A stretch of DNA of 64,000 nucleotides from Pedobacter antarcticus (lineage in GTDB: Bacteria > Bacteroidota > Bacteroidia > Sphingobacteriales > Sphingobacteriaceae). The position numbers and the translations under genes were made by a program. Under the pieces are notes generated by a model. It did no database searches. It was not told the origin of the DNA and saw nothing but the letters and a program-made list of their open reading frames with translations. The stretch spans positions 124,001 through 188,000 of the forward strand of contig NZ_FONS01000005.1 of NCBI RefSeq assembly GCF_900112985.1, given 5' to 3'. Positions 8,003 through 17,985 of this stretch are shown in pieces (within the stretch, counting starts at the first letter, position 1; each line of letters starts with the position of its first letter).

Positions 8003-11000
8003 ATGAAAAACCAAGCTTTCAAGCCGGGTAAAATACGACACCCGACTTTATCGAAATTGCTACTGCTCATGAAATTAACCACTTTATTTCTGCTTTTTGG
8101 CCTGCTTCAGGTCAGCGCGGCAGTTCGTGCACAGCGGATCTCGATCCGGCAAAAAAATCAGCCGCTTTCGCTTGCGCTGGAAGCTATTAAACAACAAACC
8201 GGATATGTTTTTCTCAGCAACAGCTTTGACACAGAGAAAGAATCCATCACAGTAAATGTTAAAGATGCAGGCCTGGATCAGGCGCTGAAGGCATGCCTTG
8301 GTGACCTGCCCGTAGACTACCATATTGTAGACCGGACAATTGTGCTCACCTTACGAAAAACAATCCCGCAGATTTCCGCGCAGCAGATCCTGCGTGGAAT
8401 TGTGAAAGATGAAAAAGGAGTCACTATTCCCGGAGCGGGTATTAAGATCAAAGGAACGCTGCAGACGACGACAACAGACATTAACGGTGCGTTCAGCATT
8501 GATGTACCCTCGCCCCAGGCGGTGCTGATTATCAGTTATGTCGGTTACCAGAGCCAGGAGATAGTCGCCGGAAACCAAAAAGCGCTCACAGTAAACCTGG
8601 TGCCATCAGAGAATGCGCTGGAAGAAGTTGCTGTCGTTGGTTTTGGCACTCAGCGTAAAGTATCCTTAACCGGAGCACAGTCCACTATTGATGCGAAAGA
8701 ACTGAAACTACCCGTTGCCAGCATTACACAGTCACTGGCCGGCCGTATCGCTGGAGTTGTAGGTGTGCAACGCAGCGGCGAGCCGGGCAGGAGCACTGCT
8801 GACATCTGGATCCGCGGAATCTCTACCTTCGGTGGAAATTCCAGTGCACCCCTTATTCTGGTAGATGGAGTCGAGCGGTCTATCGATAATATCGATCCGG
8901 AAGATATTGAATCATTTACCGTCCTTAAAGATGCATCCGGTACCGCGGTTTATGGTGTCAGGGGTGCAAATGGTGTCATCATTGTAAAGACTAAAGTAGG
9001 GAAAGTCGGTAAGCCCTCTATTTTTCTCGATTATAATGAAGGCTTCAGCACGTTTACCAGAAGACCGCAGATGGCAGACGGCGTCACCTATATGAATATG
9101 GCTAATGAGGCCACAGCTGGCAGGGGAATGGATCCAAAGTTCTCGCAGGAACTGATTCAGAAGACCGCTTCAAGAGAAGATCCGCTGCTGTATCCCAATG
9201 TAGACTGGATGAAAGAAATCTTCAACAGGTTTAGCCGCAACCGCAGGGCCAACCTGAATGCAAGCGGAGGAGTCGATAACGCACAGTATTATGTTTCCCT
9301 TGCATATTATAATGAAGATGGATTCCTTAAAACTGATGACCTTTCCCAGTATAATTCCAAGCTGGATTATAAACGTTATAATTTCACGAGTAACCTTAAC
9401 CTGAAACTAACCGGAACTACTAAAATGGATCTCGGGCTGCAGGGCTTTGCATCCAATGGAAACTATCCCGGTGAGAAGACAGAAGATATTTTTGGTTCGG
9501 CAATGGATATCTCACCCGTAGAATATCCGGTTATGTATCCAGGCAATTTCATTCCGGGTAAAGCTTCCAACGGTGGCTTCAGGAACCCGTATGCAGACCT
9601 GACACGCAGAGGATACAGGACTGAATTTGATAACCAGTTGTATACCAATTTAAGAGTAACGCAAGACCTCAATTTCCTGACCGAGGGCCTTACTGCGACA
9701 GCAATGGTTGCTTTTGATGTTAAGAATAATAACTCTATCAAAAGATCAAAACGCGAAAGCACGTATTTCCCCGATACTAATAAACCCTATAACGAAGATG
9801 GAAGCCTGAACCTGGTACAGACATTTAACAGCGGTGGAAATTATCTGAGTTATGAACCATCCCGTGGAGGAAACAGAAAATTTTATACAGAAGGAGCAGT
9901 TAATTACGATCGCGCTTTTGGTAAGCACCGCTTTGGAGGTTTAATGTTGGGTTATACGCAGGACTATACCAATCCATTTGCTGGAGACTTTACCTCCTCC
10001 ATTCCCGAAAGATTCGTTGGTTTGGCTACCCGGGCTACTTATTCTTATGATGACCGCTATTTCGGAGAATTCAATTTCGGGTACAACGGCTCCGAACTTT
10101 TTGCGCCAGAGAATAGATTTGGCTCCTTTCCGGCATTAGGTCTGGGCTGGGTAGCGTCCAATGAGAAGTTTTTTGAAGGGCTCAAGAAATCGATATCCTT
10201 TCTGAAATTCCGGTACTCCATTGGTACCACAGGAATTGGTAAAATTGCCAATGGAGATCTCGTCGGGCGGCGATTTGCCTACCTCACGTTACTTTCCGAT
10301 AATGCCCCCGGCTATCAGTTGGGCAAGAACTTCAATAACAGCGGTGGAATTAATATTACCGACTACGGCGTGGAGATCAGATGGGCAGAATCAAGAAAGC
10401 AAGATCTGGGCATGGAGATCAGGACCCTTAATGACAACTTATACATTATGGTTGACCTGTTCCGCGAGAAAAGAACCGGAATCTTTCTGCAGCGCCAGTC
10501 TGTTCCCAGCTTTATAGGTTTGGTAAACTCGCCTTATGGGAATTTGGGTGTAGTGGATAACAGAGGTATTGATGCCACTGTAGAATACAATGTTAAGGTA
10601 GGATCTGTCGATCTCGGCATTCGTGGAAATGTCACGTACAATAAAGATAAACTCGTTAATGATGACCGCCCCGAACAAGCCTATCCCTGGATGAGCCATA
10701 TTGGTGATAATATCCTGTCCCGTTACGGTTATATCGCCGAAAAACTATTTGATAGCCAGGAAGAGATTGATGCCAGCGCTGTACCCGGATCAAAGCAGCT
10801 TATTAAACCAGGAGATATCAAATATCAGGATCTCAATGGCGATGGACTGATCAATGATTACGATAAAACCCGTATCGGCCGTGGTGACGTACCCAATCTG
10901 ATTATAGGCTTTGGCTTCACTGCCTCCTATAAAGGCTTCGCTTTGAGTACCCTTTTCCAGTCTATGCATAATTCAGATATCATGTTGGGTGGCTCGGCTA

Positions 11001-11383
11001 TTTTCCCTTTCAATGGCGGTGGCGGGCTGAGCAATGCCTATAGCAATATCACTAACCGCTGGACAGAAGAGAACCCCAGTCAGGACGTCTTCTATCCCAG
11101 ACTGGCTTATGGAGAAGACCAGAACTTTAACAATACGCAGGCAAGCTCCTGGTGGGTGAAAGACAATAGTTTTATACGTTTAAAAACCGCACAGTTAAGT
11201 TATAACCTGCCGCCCCGTTTTTCCGAGAAACTGAGACTGAAAAATGCGGCTGTTTATTTAATCGGGACCAATCTGCTCACCTTCAGCAAATTTAAATTAT
11301 GGGATCCCGAACTGCAGACCTCCAATGGAAATAAATATCCGCTGACTGCCAATGTATCCTTAGGACTCAACATTAAATTTTAA
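8003..11383 (+). CDS. SusC/RagA TonB-dependent receptor with N-terminal STN domain
   Basis: This outer-membrane nutrient importer has 1126 residues from the chosen ATG. Order: signal sequence (ending about residue 43, SAAVRAQ), STN domain (about 45-110; LSLALEAIKQQTGYVFLSNS) that contacts FecR, carboxypeptidase-like beta-sandwich (about 130-210; GIVKDEKGVTIPGAGIKIKG), plug (about 215-330; LILVDGVERSIDNIDPEDIE), then a 22-strand-type barrel ending in Phe. The frame extends to a TTG at 7895, but the ATG at 8003 directly precedes a proper signal peptide. The STN domain marks it as the transducer of the upstream sigma/FecR pair. It imports TonB-dependently with the SusD 11 bp downstream. Confidence 0.95.
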   Translation: MKNQAFKPGKIRHPTLSKLLLLMKLTTLFLLFGLLQVSAAVRAQRISIRQKNQPLSLALEAIKQQTGYVFLSNSFDTEKESITVNVKDAGLDQALKACLGDLPVDYHIVDRTIVLTLRKTIPQISAQQILRGIVKDEKGVTIPGAGIKIKGTLQTTTTDINGAFSIDVPSPQAVLIISYVGYQSQEIVAGNQKALTVNLVPSENALEEVAVVGFGTQRKVSLTGAQSTIDAKELKLPVASITQSLAGRIAGVVGVQRSGEPGRSTADIWIRGISTFGGNSSAPLILVDGVERSIDNIDPEDIESFTVLKDASGTAVYGVRGANGVIIVKTKVGKVGKPSIFLDYNEGFSTFTRRPQMADGVTYMNMANEATAGRGMDPKFSQELIQKTASREDPLLYPNVDWMKEIFNRFSRNRRANLNASGGVDNAQYYVSLAYYNEDGFLKTDDLSQYNSKLDYKRYNFTSNLNLKLTGTTKMDLGLQGFASNGNYPGEKTEDIFGSAMDISPVEYPVMYPGNFIPGKASNGGFRNPYADLTRRGYRTEFDNQLYTNLRVTQDLNFLTEGLTATAMVAFDVKNNNSIKRSKRESTYFPDTNKPYNEDGSLNLVQTFNSGGNYLSYEPSRGGNRKFYTEGAVNYDRAFGKHRFGGLMLGYTQDYTNPFAGDFTSSIPERFVGLATRATYSYDDRYFGEFNFGYNGSELFAPENRFGSFPALGLGWVASNEKFFEGLKKSISFLKFRYSIGTTGIGKIANGDLVGRRFAYLTLLSDNAPGYQLGKNFNNSGGINITDYGVEIRWAESRKQDLGMEIRTLNDNLYIMVDLFREKRTGIFLQRQSVPSFIGLVNSPYGNLGVVDNRGIDATVEYNVKVGSVDLGIRGNVTYNKDKLVNDDRPEQAYPWMSHIGDNILSRYGYIAEKLFDSQEEIDASAVPGSKQLIKPGDIKYQDLNGDGLINDYDKTRIGRGDVPNLIIGFGFTASYKGFALSTLFQSMHNSDIMLGGSAIFPFNGGGGLSNAYSNITNRWTEENPSQDVFYPRLAYGEDQNFNNTQASSWWVKDNSFIRLKTAQLSYNLPPRFSEKLRLKNAAVYLIGTNLLTFSKFKLWDPELQTSNGNKYPLTANVSLGLNIKF

Positions 11384-11394
11384 AACTGGAAAAC

Positions 11395-13200
11395 ATGAAA
11401 AAAGCTATATATATCACTTCACTTCTTCTGCTGATTCAATTCAGTTCCTGTAAAAAAGGATTTCTGGATCAGGTACCGAATGACCGGCTTACGCTTGATG
11501 AAACTTTTGCAAACCGTCAGACCTCAGAGAAATTTTTGAATAACATTTATAATAATATCCCCGATGAATTCGGGCAGCGCAATCCCGGTGGAGACCGTAA
11601 TGCAGGATTATGGACAGCCGGATCAGATGAAGCAGAGTTTCTTTGGGGAGGTGTGCAGTCCAATAGCATGAACATTGGGAACTGGGATGCCACTTCTGGT
11701 TTTGTAAACGATTACTGGCGTAATTATTACCGCGGAATCCGTTCAGCAACCTTTTTTATGGCCAATATTGACAAGGTGCCTCAGATGTCACAAATGCTGA
11801 AAGACCAATATCGTGCAGAGGCAAAAGCACTGCGCGCTATGTTTTACTTCTACCTCGTACGCTTATATGGCCCGGTTATTCTCATGGGAGATGAGATCAT
11901 CGAACCCGATGCGCCAGCCTCAGACGTGCAGCTCGCCAGAAGTTCTATGGATGAGTGCATCGCCTATATCACTAAAGAACTCGAAGAAGTAGCAGTGCAA
12001 CTCCCGGTCACGCCGGCTAACGACGACAGCTACGGAAGAATTACACAAGGAATAGCACTGGCCTTCCGCGCACAGGCACTTTTGCTGAATGCCAGTCCAT
12101 TATTTAACGGCAATGCAGACTTTGCAGCTTTGCAGAACCGCGATGGAAAACAATTAATTAATTCCAGCTTTGATGCCGGTAAATGGGCCGCAGCGGCAGC
12201 AGCTTATAAAGCCTTTATCAGTAAATACGTCCCCGGTACATACGACCTGTTCCGTAAGAACGATGCCGATGGCAAATATGACCCTTACCTTTCCTGCAGA
12301 GATGTGTTTTTAACAGACTGGAATAAAGAAGTGATTCTGGCCAGACCGGAATCTTCCCTTTCAGCCAGACAATATGAGATGACCCCTTACCATAGCGGAT
12401 ATGCGCGTGACTTCAAAGGTTCCGGAGCATTAGGGGCCACACAAGGACAGGTAGATGCCTTCTTTACGGCCAATGGAAGAGATATTAATGATGCAGGATC
12501 CGGTTATCTCACTACAGGATTTGCAGAAAAGGCAACTAAATATACTAAGGCCGGAATTTACAATCAGTGGGTAGGGCGCGAACCAAGGTTCTATGTAAAT
12601 ATTACCTATAATGGGAGTACCTGGTTAAACACTAACGAAGGCGAGATTACTACCGAATTATATAATACCGGTAATTCAGGTAAAGCAACCGGCGGAAACG
12701 ACTATTGCCCCACAGGTTATGTTGTCAGAAAGGCTATGGGTCTGGGCAATTGGGATGTCAGCAGACGACCCGTTATTTTGTACAGGCTGGCTAATATATT
12801 TCTGGACTATGCCGAAGCGATAAACGAAGCAGAACCAGGAAGCAGTGAAGCTCTCAAATATGTAAACCTGATTCGTGAACGTGCTGGCATTCCTATCTAC
12901 GGATCTGCAGATTTACCAGCACCAGGCGGGCAAAGCCAGGTACGTGACGCGATTCGCAAAGAACGCCGCTCGGAACTAGCATTTGAAAATGTCCGCTTCT
13001 TTGATACCCGCAGATGGAAAATAGCAGAACAGACAGACAATGGACCGATGAAAGGACTGGATATTGGTAAAAACCTGCCCGGTTTCCTGAATGTGGTTAC
13101 TTTCGAGACACGCGTGTTCACTAAAAGACATTACCTGTTTCCAATTCCTTCAAATGATGTCAACGTAGACTCAGAATTAATACAAAATCCCGGATGGTAA
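11395..13200 (+). CDS. SusD/RagB family surface glycan-binding lipoprotein
   Basis: This 601-residue SusD-like lipoprotein has a lipobox cysteine at residue 19 (FSSCKKG) and the classic N-terminus FLDQVPNDRLTLDETF. Helical repeat regions with AEAKALRAMFYFYLVRLYGPV lie near residue 140, and the C-terminal RKERRSELAFENVRFFDTRRWK and FPIP motifs are present. It should cap the SusC barrel and bind the incoming oligosaccharide at the cell surface. It follows susC by 11 bp and overlaps the GH92 gene by 7 bp, so the three are translated from one message. The ligand is inferred from the neighbouring mannosidase. Confidence 0.95.
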   Translation: MKKAIYITSLLLLIQFSSCKKGFLDQVPNDRLTLDETFANRQTSEKFLNNIYNNIPDEFGQRNPGGDRNAGLWTAGSDEAEFLWGGVQSNSMNIGNWDATSGFVNDYWRNYYRGIRSATFFMANIDKVPQMSQMLKDQYRAEAKALRAMFYFYLVRLYGPVILMGDEIIEPDAPASDVQLARSSMDECIAYITKELEEVAVQLPVTPANDDSYGRITQGIALAFRAQALLLNASPLFNGNADFAALQNRDGKQLINSSFDAGKWAAAAAAYKAFISKYVPGTYDLFRKNDADGKYDPYLSCRDVFLTDWNKEVILARPESSLSARQYEMTPYHSGYARDFKGSGALGATQGQVDAFFTANGRDINDAGSGYLTTGFAEKATKYTKAGIYNQWVGREPRFYVNITYNGSTWLNTNEGEITTELYNTGNSGKATGGNDYCPTGYVVRKAMGLGNWDVSRRPVILYRLANIFLDYAEAINEAEPGSSEALKYVNLIRERAGIPIYGSADLPAPGGQSQVRDAIRKERRSELAFENVRFFDTRRWKIAEQTDNGPMKGLDIGKNLPGFLNVVTFETRVFTKRHYLFPIPSNDVNVDSELIQNPGW

Positions 13201-15470
13201 CAAAGAAAGCAATATTATTACTGGCCATCGGCCTGAGCAGAGCCGGTCTTTCGGCACAGCAAAAAAACCTCGTTCAGTACGTTAACACTTTACAGGGAAC
13301 CAATTCCACGCATGAGCTCACCAGGGGTAATACCTATCCGACTACGGCATTACCTTTTGGCATGAACACCTGGACACCACAGACCGGTAAAAATGGAGAT
13401 GGCTGGAAATACCAGTACCACAAAAAAACGATCAGAGGTTTTCAGCAGGCACATCAATGCAGTTCTTGGTCAAGAGATTACGCTGTATTCTCCTTAATGC
13501 CCGTGCTGGACAGTCTGGTTGTAGACGAAGACAAGCGGGCAACTGCCTTCAGTCATGATCAGGAAACCGGGAAGCCCGATTATTACCAGGTTAAATTTGC
13601 GAACCAGCTCCAGACAGAGATCGCGCCTACAGAGAGAGGAGCTCATCTGCGCTTCAGCTATCCGAAAGGTAAAAAGAGTTTTCTCGTATTAGACGGTTAT
13701 ACTAATTTAAGCGGCGTGCAGATAGATGTCGCTAAGCGGATCATTACAGGTTATGTAAATAATGGCGAAGGATTTAAGGAAGGTTTCCGGAACTTCTTTG
13801 TGATGCGCTTTGATCAGCCTTTTAAAGCTTATGGTACTTGGGAGAATAAGCAGAATACCATTCAAACCGGTAATCTCAGCGCAGAAGGGAAAGGTAAAGG
13901 AGCGTACCTCGAGTTTAAACCCGGTCTGAAAGTACAGGTTAAAGTCGCCTCTTCCTATATCAGTCCGGAACAAGCTGTGCTTAATCTGGAAACTGAACTC
14001 GGAAACGATAAACAACTCGAAGATACCAGGCGAAAGGCCGCTGCGGTGTGGAATGCCTCATTAGGTAAAATCGAAGTAGAAGGAGGAACGAAAGAAGACA
14101 AGGAAACTTTTTATTCCTGTTTTTTCCGTGCAAGCCTGTTCTCCCGCAAATTCTATGAGCTGGATAAAGATGGGAAACCCTATTATTTCAGCCCTTATGA
14201 CGGTAAGGTACATGAAGGCTATATGTACACAGACACTGGGTTCTGGGATACCTTCAGGGCACAATTCCCACTAAATACGATTATGCATCCCGAAATGCAC
14301 GGACGCTATATGCAGGGACTTATTTCTGCCTGGGAACAGTGTGGCTGGCTGCCATCCTGGTCTTTCCCCAGTGAAGCCGGCAGTATGATCGGGAATCACG
14401 CAATTTCTCTGCTAACAGATGCCTGGGCAAAAGGCATCAGGACATTTGATCCGCAGCAAGCGCTAAAAGCTTATTTACATGAAGCAACCAATAAAGGGCC
14501 ATGGGGGCCTGCGAACGGACGGGATGGCTGGAAAGATTATTATCAGTTAGGTTATGTCCCTTATCCTGAAGTCCGCGAGGCGACTGCTAAAACGCTCGAA
14601 TACAGTTATGACGATTTCTGCGGTTTTCAGCTTGCTGAGATGACCGGTCAGACATTTTACTCGGATATCTTCAAAAAAACAGTCTATAACTATAAAAATG
14701 TAATGGATCCTCAAACCAAATTTATGCGTGGGCGAGATCGTCAGGGGAAATGGAATGCCTCATTTGACCCCTATGAATGGGGTGGGCCTTTTACCGAAGG
14801 CAATGCCTGGCACTGGCAGTGGTCTGTATTCCATGACGTTCAGGGCCTTATCGACCTGATGGGCGGAGATGATGCCTTTAATACCCGTATGGATTCCGTA
14901 TTTACTGCACCAAATACAGTTAATGTGGGCAGTTACGGCGGTATGATTCATGAGATGACCGAAATGGTTATGGCAGATATGGGGCAGTATGCACACGGTA
15001 ACCAGCCCATTCAGCATATGCCTTATTTATACACTTACTCCGGTCAGCCCTGGAAAACACAGTATCAGGTCAGGAATATCATGTCCAAACTTTATAATGC
15101 CACTGAGAACGGTTATCCCGGAGATGAAGATCAGGGCCAGACCTCATCCTGGTACGTATTGAGTGCATTGGGCTTTTACAGCGTCACGCCCGGAACAGAT
15201 CAGTATGTTTTAGGCAGTCCGGCATTTAAAAAGATTACTATTAACTTAGAGAACGGTAAACAGTTTGTTATTCAGGCAGATGGGAATGATGCAGAACATG
15301 TATATATCAAATCTGCGACGCTGAATGGCAAACCTTATGCAGCTAACTACGTTAAACATAGCGATATTACCAATGGTGGTTTGCTCCGTTTGGAAATGTC
15401 CGCTTCGCCTGAGAAACAGCGAGGTACAAAACTCGCAGACCGGCCATTTTCGCTAAGTACAAAACCGTAA
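13194..15470 (+). CDS. GH92 family exo-alpha-mannosidase
   Basis: This 758-residue secreted glycoside hydrolase of family 92 has a signal peptide ending near residue 21 (LSAQQ). GH92 signatures are NTLQGTNSTHELTRGNTYPTTALPFGM at the N-terminus (about residues 31-57), the EGNAWHWQW segment with candidate catalytic acid E535, and YPGDEDQGQTSSWYVLSALGFY with the acidic cluster around 643-646 that in characterised members holds the base and a calcium ligand. GH92 enzymes remove alpha-1,2/1,3/1,4/1,6-linked mannose with inversion. Overlap with susD ties it to import. N-glycan or fungal mannan is a reasonable substrate guess; the exact linkage cannot be read from sequence. Confidence 0.93.
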   Translation: MVTKKAILLLAIGLSRAGLSAQQKNLVQYVNTLQGTNSTHELTRGNTYPTTALPFGMNTWTPQTGKNGDGWKYQYHKKTIRGFQQAHQCSSWSRDYAVFSLMPVLDSLVVDEDKRATAFSHDQETGKPDYYQVKFANQLQTEIAPTERGAHLRFSYPKGKKSFLVLDGYTNLSGVQIDVAKRIITGYVNNGEGFKEGFRNFFVMRFDQPFKAYGTWENKQNTIQTGNLSAEGKGKGAYLEFKPGLKVQVKVASSYISPEQAVLNLETELGNDKQLEDTRRKAAAVWNASLGKIEVEGGTKEDKETFYSCFFRASLFSRKFYELDKDGKPYYFSPYDGKVHEGYMYTDTGFWDTFRAQFPLNTIMHPEMHGRYMQGLISAWEQCGWLPSWSFPSEAGSMIGNHAISLLTDAWAKGIRTFDPQQALKAYLHEATNKGPWGPANGRDGWKDYYQLGYVPYPEVREATAKTLEYSYDDFCGFQLAEMTGQTFYSDIFKKTVYNYKNVMDPQTKFMRGRDRQGKWNASFDPYEWGGPFTEGNAWHWQWSVFHDVQGLIDLMGGDDAFNTRMDSVFTAPNTVNVGSYGGMIHEMTEMVMADMGQYAHGNQPIQHMPYLYTYSGQPWKTQYQVRNIMSKLYNATENGYPGDEDQGQTSSWYVLSALGFYSVTPGTDQYVLGSPAFKKITINLENGKQFVIQADGNDAEHVYIKSATLNGKPYAANYVKHSDITNGGLLRLEMSASPEKQRGTKLADRPFSLSTKP

Positions 15471-15500
15471 ATCATATAAAAATTAAATTACAGATACTTC

Positions 15501-17921
15501 ATGAGAAAGCTATTCCTTTTACTAACCTGCCTCATTCTGAGCGGCAGGCTTTCAGCTCAGCAGACCGACCGCGCACCAGCTTATCCGCTGATTACCCACC
15601 ATTCCAATTTTAGTATCTGGTCTTTTACCGATCAGCTGAACGCTTCGGTAACCAAACACTGGACGGGGAAAGAGCAGGCATTGTCCGGTATTTTAAAAGT
15701 CGATAATAAATCCTACCGCTTCCTGGGTAAACAAACCTTACAATATGAGCCGCTGCTGAATCTGGATAAGACCCCAGACGCTGCTTTCCGTTATACCTTT
15801 GAGCATCAGGAGTCCGGCTGGTATACAAATGATTTTGATGATCAGGATTGGAATGCAGGCATAGCCCCCTTTGGAGATGACCCTGTCAAAGCTAAAACCA
15901 GCTGGGATATGGACGAAATCTATCTGCGTAAGACTATCGAAATTGCCGATGTTCCAGAGCAGGATCTGTTTCTGAAAATCAGTCATGACGATAATATAAT
16001 TGTCTACCTGAATGGCGAGCAGATCTTTAAGAAAGATGGGTGGGAAGATGATTATATCTATGTCCCCCTGAAAAAGTCTGTATTGAAAAAAGGAAAGAAC
16101 TTACTGTCCATGCACGTGAAAAATACTGCTGGCGGCAGACATATAGACGCAGCACTCGTAACCAGTATACCACAGAAAAGCGGCGAATTAATCGCAAGAC
16201 AGACATCAGTCAAAGTAGAAGCTACCAGGACCATTTATAACTTTACCTGTGGTGGGGTTAACCTCGAAGTCACTTTTCTCTCACCTTTATTACTGAACAG
16301 CCTGGAATTAACCGAACGGCCGGTAAGTTATATCAATTATATGGTACGTGCTACCGATGGCAGAAAGCATCAGGTCAATGTCGTATTTACAGCTTCATCA
16401 GACCTGGCCGTGAATACGCCCGATCAGGCCGTGTCTGCCTGGAAAGGTAAAGCAACTGGCATCTCTTATCTGAAAACCGGTACAGTAGCACAGCCCATGC
16501 TGCAAAAGTCCGGGGACAATGTCAGGATAGACTGGGGTTACCTGTATGTAGCCGTTCCGGAAAAGTATAAGGCTGTACAGACCTTGAACAGTTTGCCGGC
16601 CGGTCAGCTGAAATTGCTGAACAAAAAATCGGTTAACCTAAATACCAATATCAATTTTGGCCTGGTAGCTGTTGCTCCGGTCGAAAAACACATCATGCTC
16701 GGTTATGATGATATCAACCCAATTCAGTATTTCAAGCAGAACCTTAAGCCGCTCTGGAAGAAAAAGCAGGCACAGACTTTCATCACGCAGCTGCAGCTTG
16801 CGGAAAACCAGTATGAAAAGGTACGCGCGCAAAGCGTCGCTTTCGACAAGGAGCTTTATGCCAAAGCTGTGAAAGCAGGCGGAGAGAAATATGCCGCGAT
16901 CTGTAAACTCGCATACAGACAAAGCATTGCTGCGCACCGTTTAGTTCGTTCCCCTCAGGGAGAATTGTTGTTTATGTCGAAAGAGAATTTTAGCAATGGA
17001 TCCATTAATACGGTGGACATTACTTATCCCTCTGCACCGCAATACCTGTTATATAACCCCGATCTGCTAAAAGGAATGATGAACGGTATTTTCTACTATA
17101 GTGAAAGCGGTAAATGGGCAAAACCATACCCTGCACATGATCTGGGTACTTATCCACTTGCGAATGGCCAGACTTACGGGGAAGATATGCCTGTAGAAGA
17201 AGCCGGTAATATGCTCATTTTAACTGCAGCGATTGCCAAAGCAGAAGGCAATGCTGCTTATGCAGAAAAACATTGGAAAATCTTAACGACCTGGACGGAC
17301 TATCTCGTTAAAGAAGGCTTTGACCCCGATAACCAGCTTTGCACAGACGATTTCGCCGGTCACCTTGCACACAATACCAACCTTTCAATAAAAGCTATCG
17401 TTGCTATCGGCGGTTATGCACAGCTTGCCGAAAAATTAGGTAAGACAGCAGAAGCGGCCAAATACCGTCAGGCGGCGCAGGAAATGGCAGATAAATGGGT
17501 TAAACAAGCAGATGCAGGAGATCATTATGCCCTGGTATTTGATGATAAGAATACCTGGAGCCAGAAGTATAATCTGGTATGGGATAAATTATTGGGGTTA
17601 AATCTTTTCCCGAAGGAAGTATACAAAAAAGAAGTGGCCTGGTATCTGAAGAAGGGTAATAAATTCGGGATCCCGCTCGACAGCCGCAAGACCTATACAA
17701 AATCAGACTGGATCGTCTGGACAGCTACACTGACAGATGACCGGAAAAATTTTGAAAAGCTGGTTAACCCGGTTTACCGGTTCGCCACCGAAAGCGAAAG
17801 CCGTGTACCACTTAGTGACTGGTATGAGACTACTAATGGAGAAGTCATGAATTTCCGCGCCAGAAGTGTCGTGGGAGGCTTCTTCATCAAGATGCTTGCC
17901 GATAATTGGGGGGTTAAGTAA
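15501..17921 (+). CDS. DUF4965/DUF5127 GtaA-like (glutaminase-family) secreted protein
   Basis: This 806-residue exported protein has a signal peptide to about residue 19 (LSAQQT). The order matches Bacteroidota proteins annotated glutaminase A/DUF4965: an N-terminal DUF4964-like stretch (PAYPLITHHSNFSIWSF), DUF5127 (about 80-300), DUF4965 (about 410-580; AVKAGGEKYAAICKLAYRQS, then FYYSESGKWAKPYPAHDLGTYP) and a C-terminal (alpha/alpha)6-like DUF1793 region (about 585-800). The glutaminase label comes from fungal homologues. Repeated pairing with GH92 genes and the toroid-like C-terminus make a carbohydrate-active role equally plausible. It starts 30 bp after GH92 and ends at a bidirectional terminator, so it is the last gene of the operon. 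Confidence 0.85.
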   Translation: MRKLFLLLTCLILSGRLSAQQTDRAPAYPLITHHSNFSIWSFTDQLNASVTKHWTGKEQALSGILKVDNKSYRFLGKQTLQYEPLLNLDKTPDAAFRYTFEHQESGWYTNDFDDQDWNAGIAPFGDDPVKAKTSWDMDEIYLRKTIEIADVPEQDLFLKISHDDNIIVYLNGEQIFKKDGWEDDYIYVPLKKSVLKKGKNLLSMHVKNTAGGRHIDAALVTSIPQKSGELIARQTSVKVEATRTIYNFTCGGVNLEVTFLSPLLLNSLELTERPVSYINYMVRATDGRKHQVNVVFTASSDLAVNTPDQAVSAWKGKATGISYLKTGTVAQPMLQKSGDNVRIDWGYLYVAVPEKYKAVQTLNSLPAGQLKLLNKKSVNLNTNINFGLVAVAPVEKHIMLGYDDINPIQYFKQNLKPLWKKKQAQTFITQLQLAENQYEKVRAQSVAFDKELYAKAVKAGGEKYAAICKLAYRQSIAAHRLVRSPQGELLFMSKENFSNGSINTVDITYPSAPQYLLYNPDLLKGMMNGIFYYSESGKWAKPYPAHDLGTYPLANGQTYGEDMPVEEAGNMLILTAAIAKAEGNAAYAEKHWKILTTWTDYLVKEGFDPDNQLCTDDFAGHLAHNTNLSIKAIVAIGGYAQLAEKLGKTAEAAKYRQAAQEMADKWVKQADAGDHYALVFDDKNTWSQKYNLVWDKLLGLNLFPKEVYKKEVAWYLKKGNKFGIPLDSRKTYTKSDWIVWTATLTDDRKNFEKLVNPVYRFATESESRVPLSDWYETTNGEVMNFRARSVVGGFFIKMLADNWGVK

Positions 17922-17929
17922 GCAGCAAA

Positions 17930-17957
17930 AAGGGCTTCCGGTTTTCCGGAAGCCCTT
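17930..17957. terminator. Bidirectional intrinsic terminator between convergent PULs
   Basis: A perfect 12-bp stem (17930-17941 with 17946-17957) closes a TTTT loop between the DUF4965 gene and the minus-strand susD. On the minus strand it is followed by a T-run (CCCTTTTTG), and on the plus strand by a weaker U-poor tail, so it acts best for the minus-strand operon and can serve both. Confidence 0.9.
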
Positions 17958-17985
17958 CAGCTAAATTTAATATATAAACGGGTAC

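Noticed and set aside
10221..10517. 98-codon plus-strand frame inside the first susC
   Set aside because: It overlaps a well-supported receptor gene in another frame, has no recognisable motif and is explained as a shadow of the coding strand.
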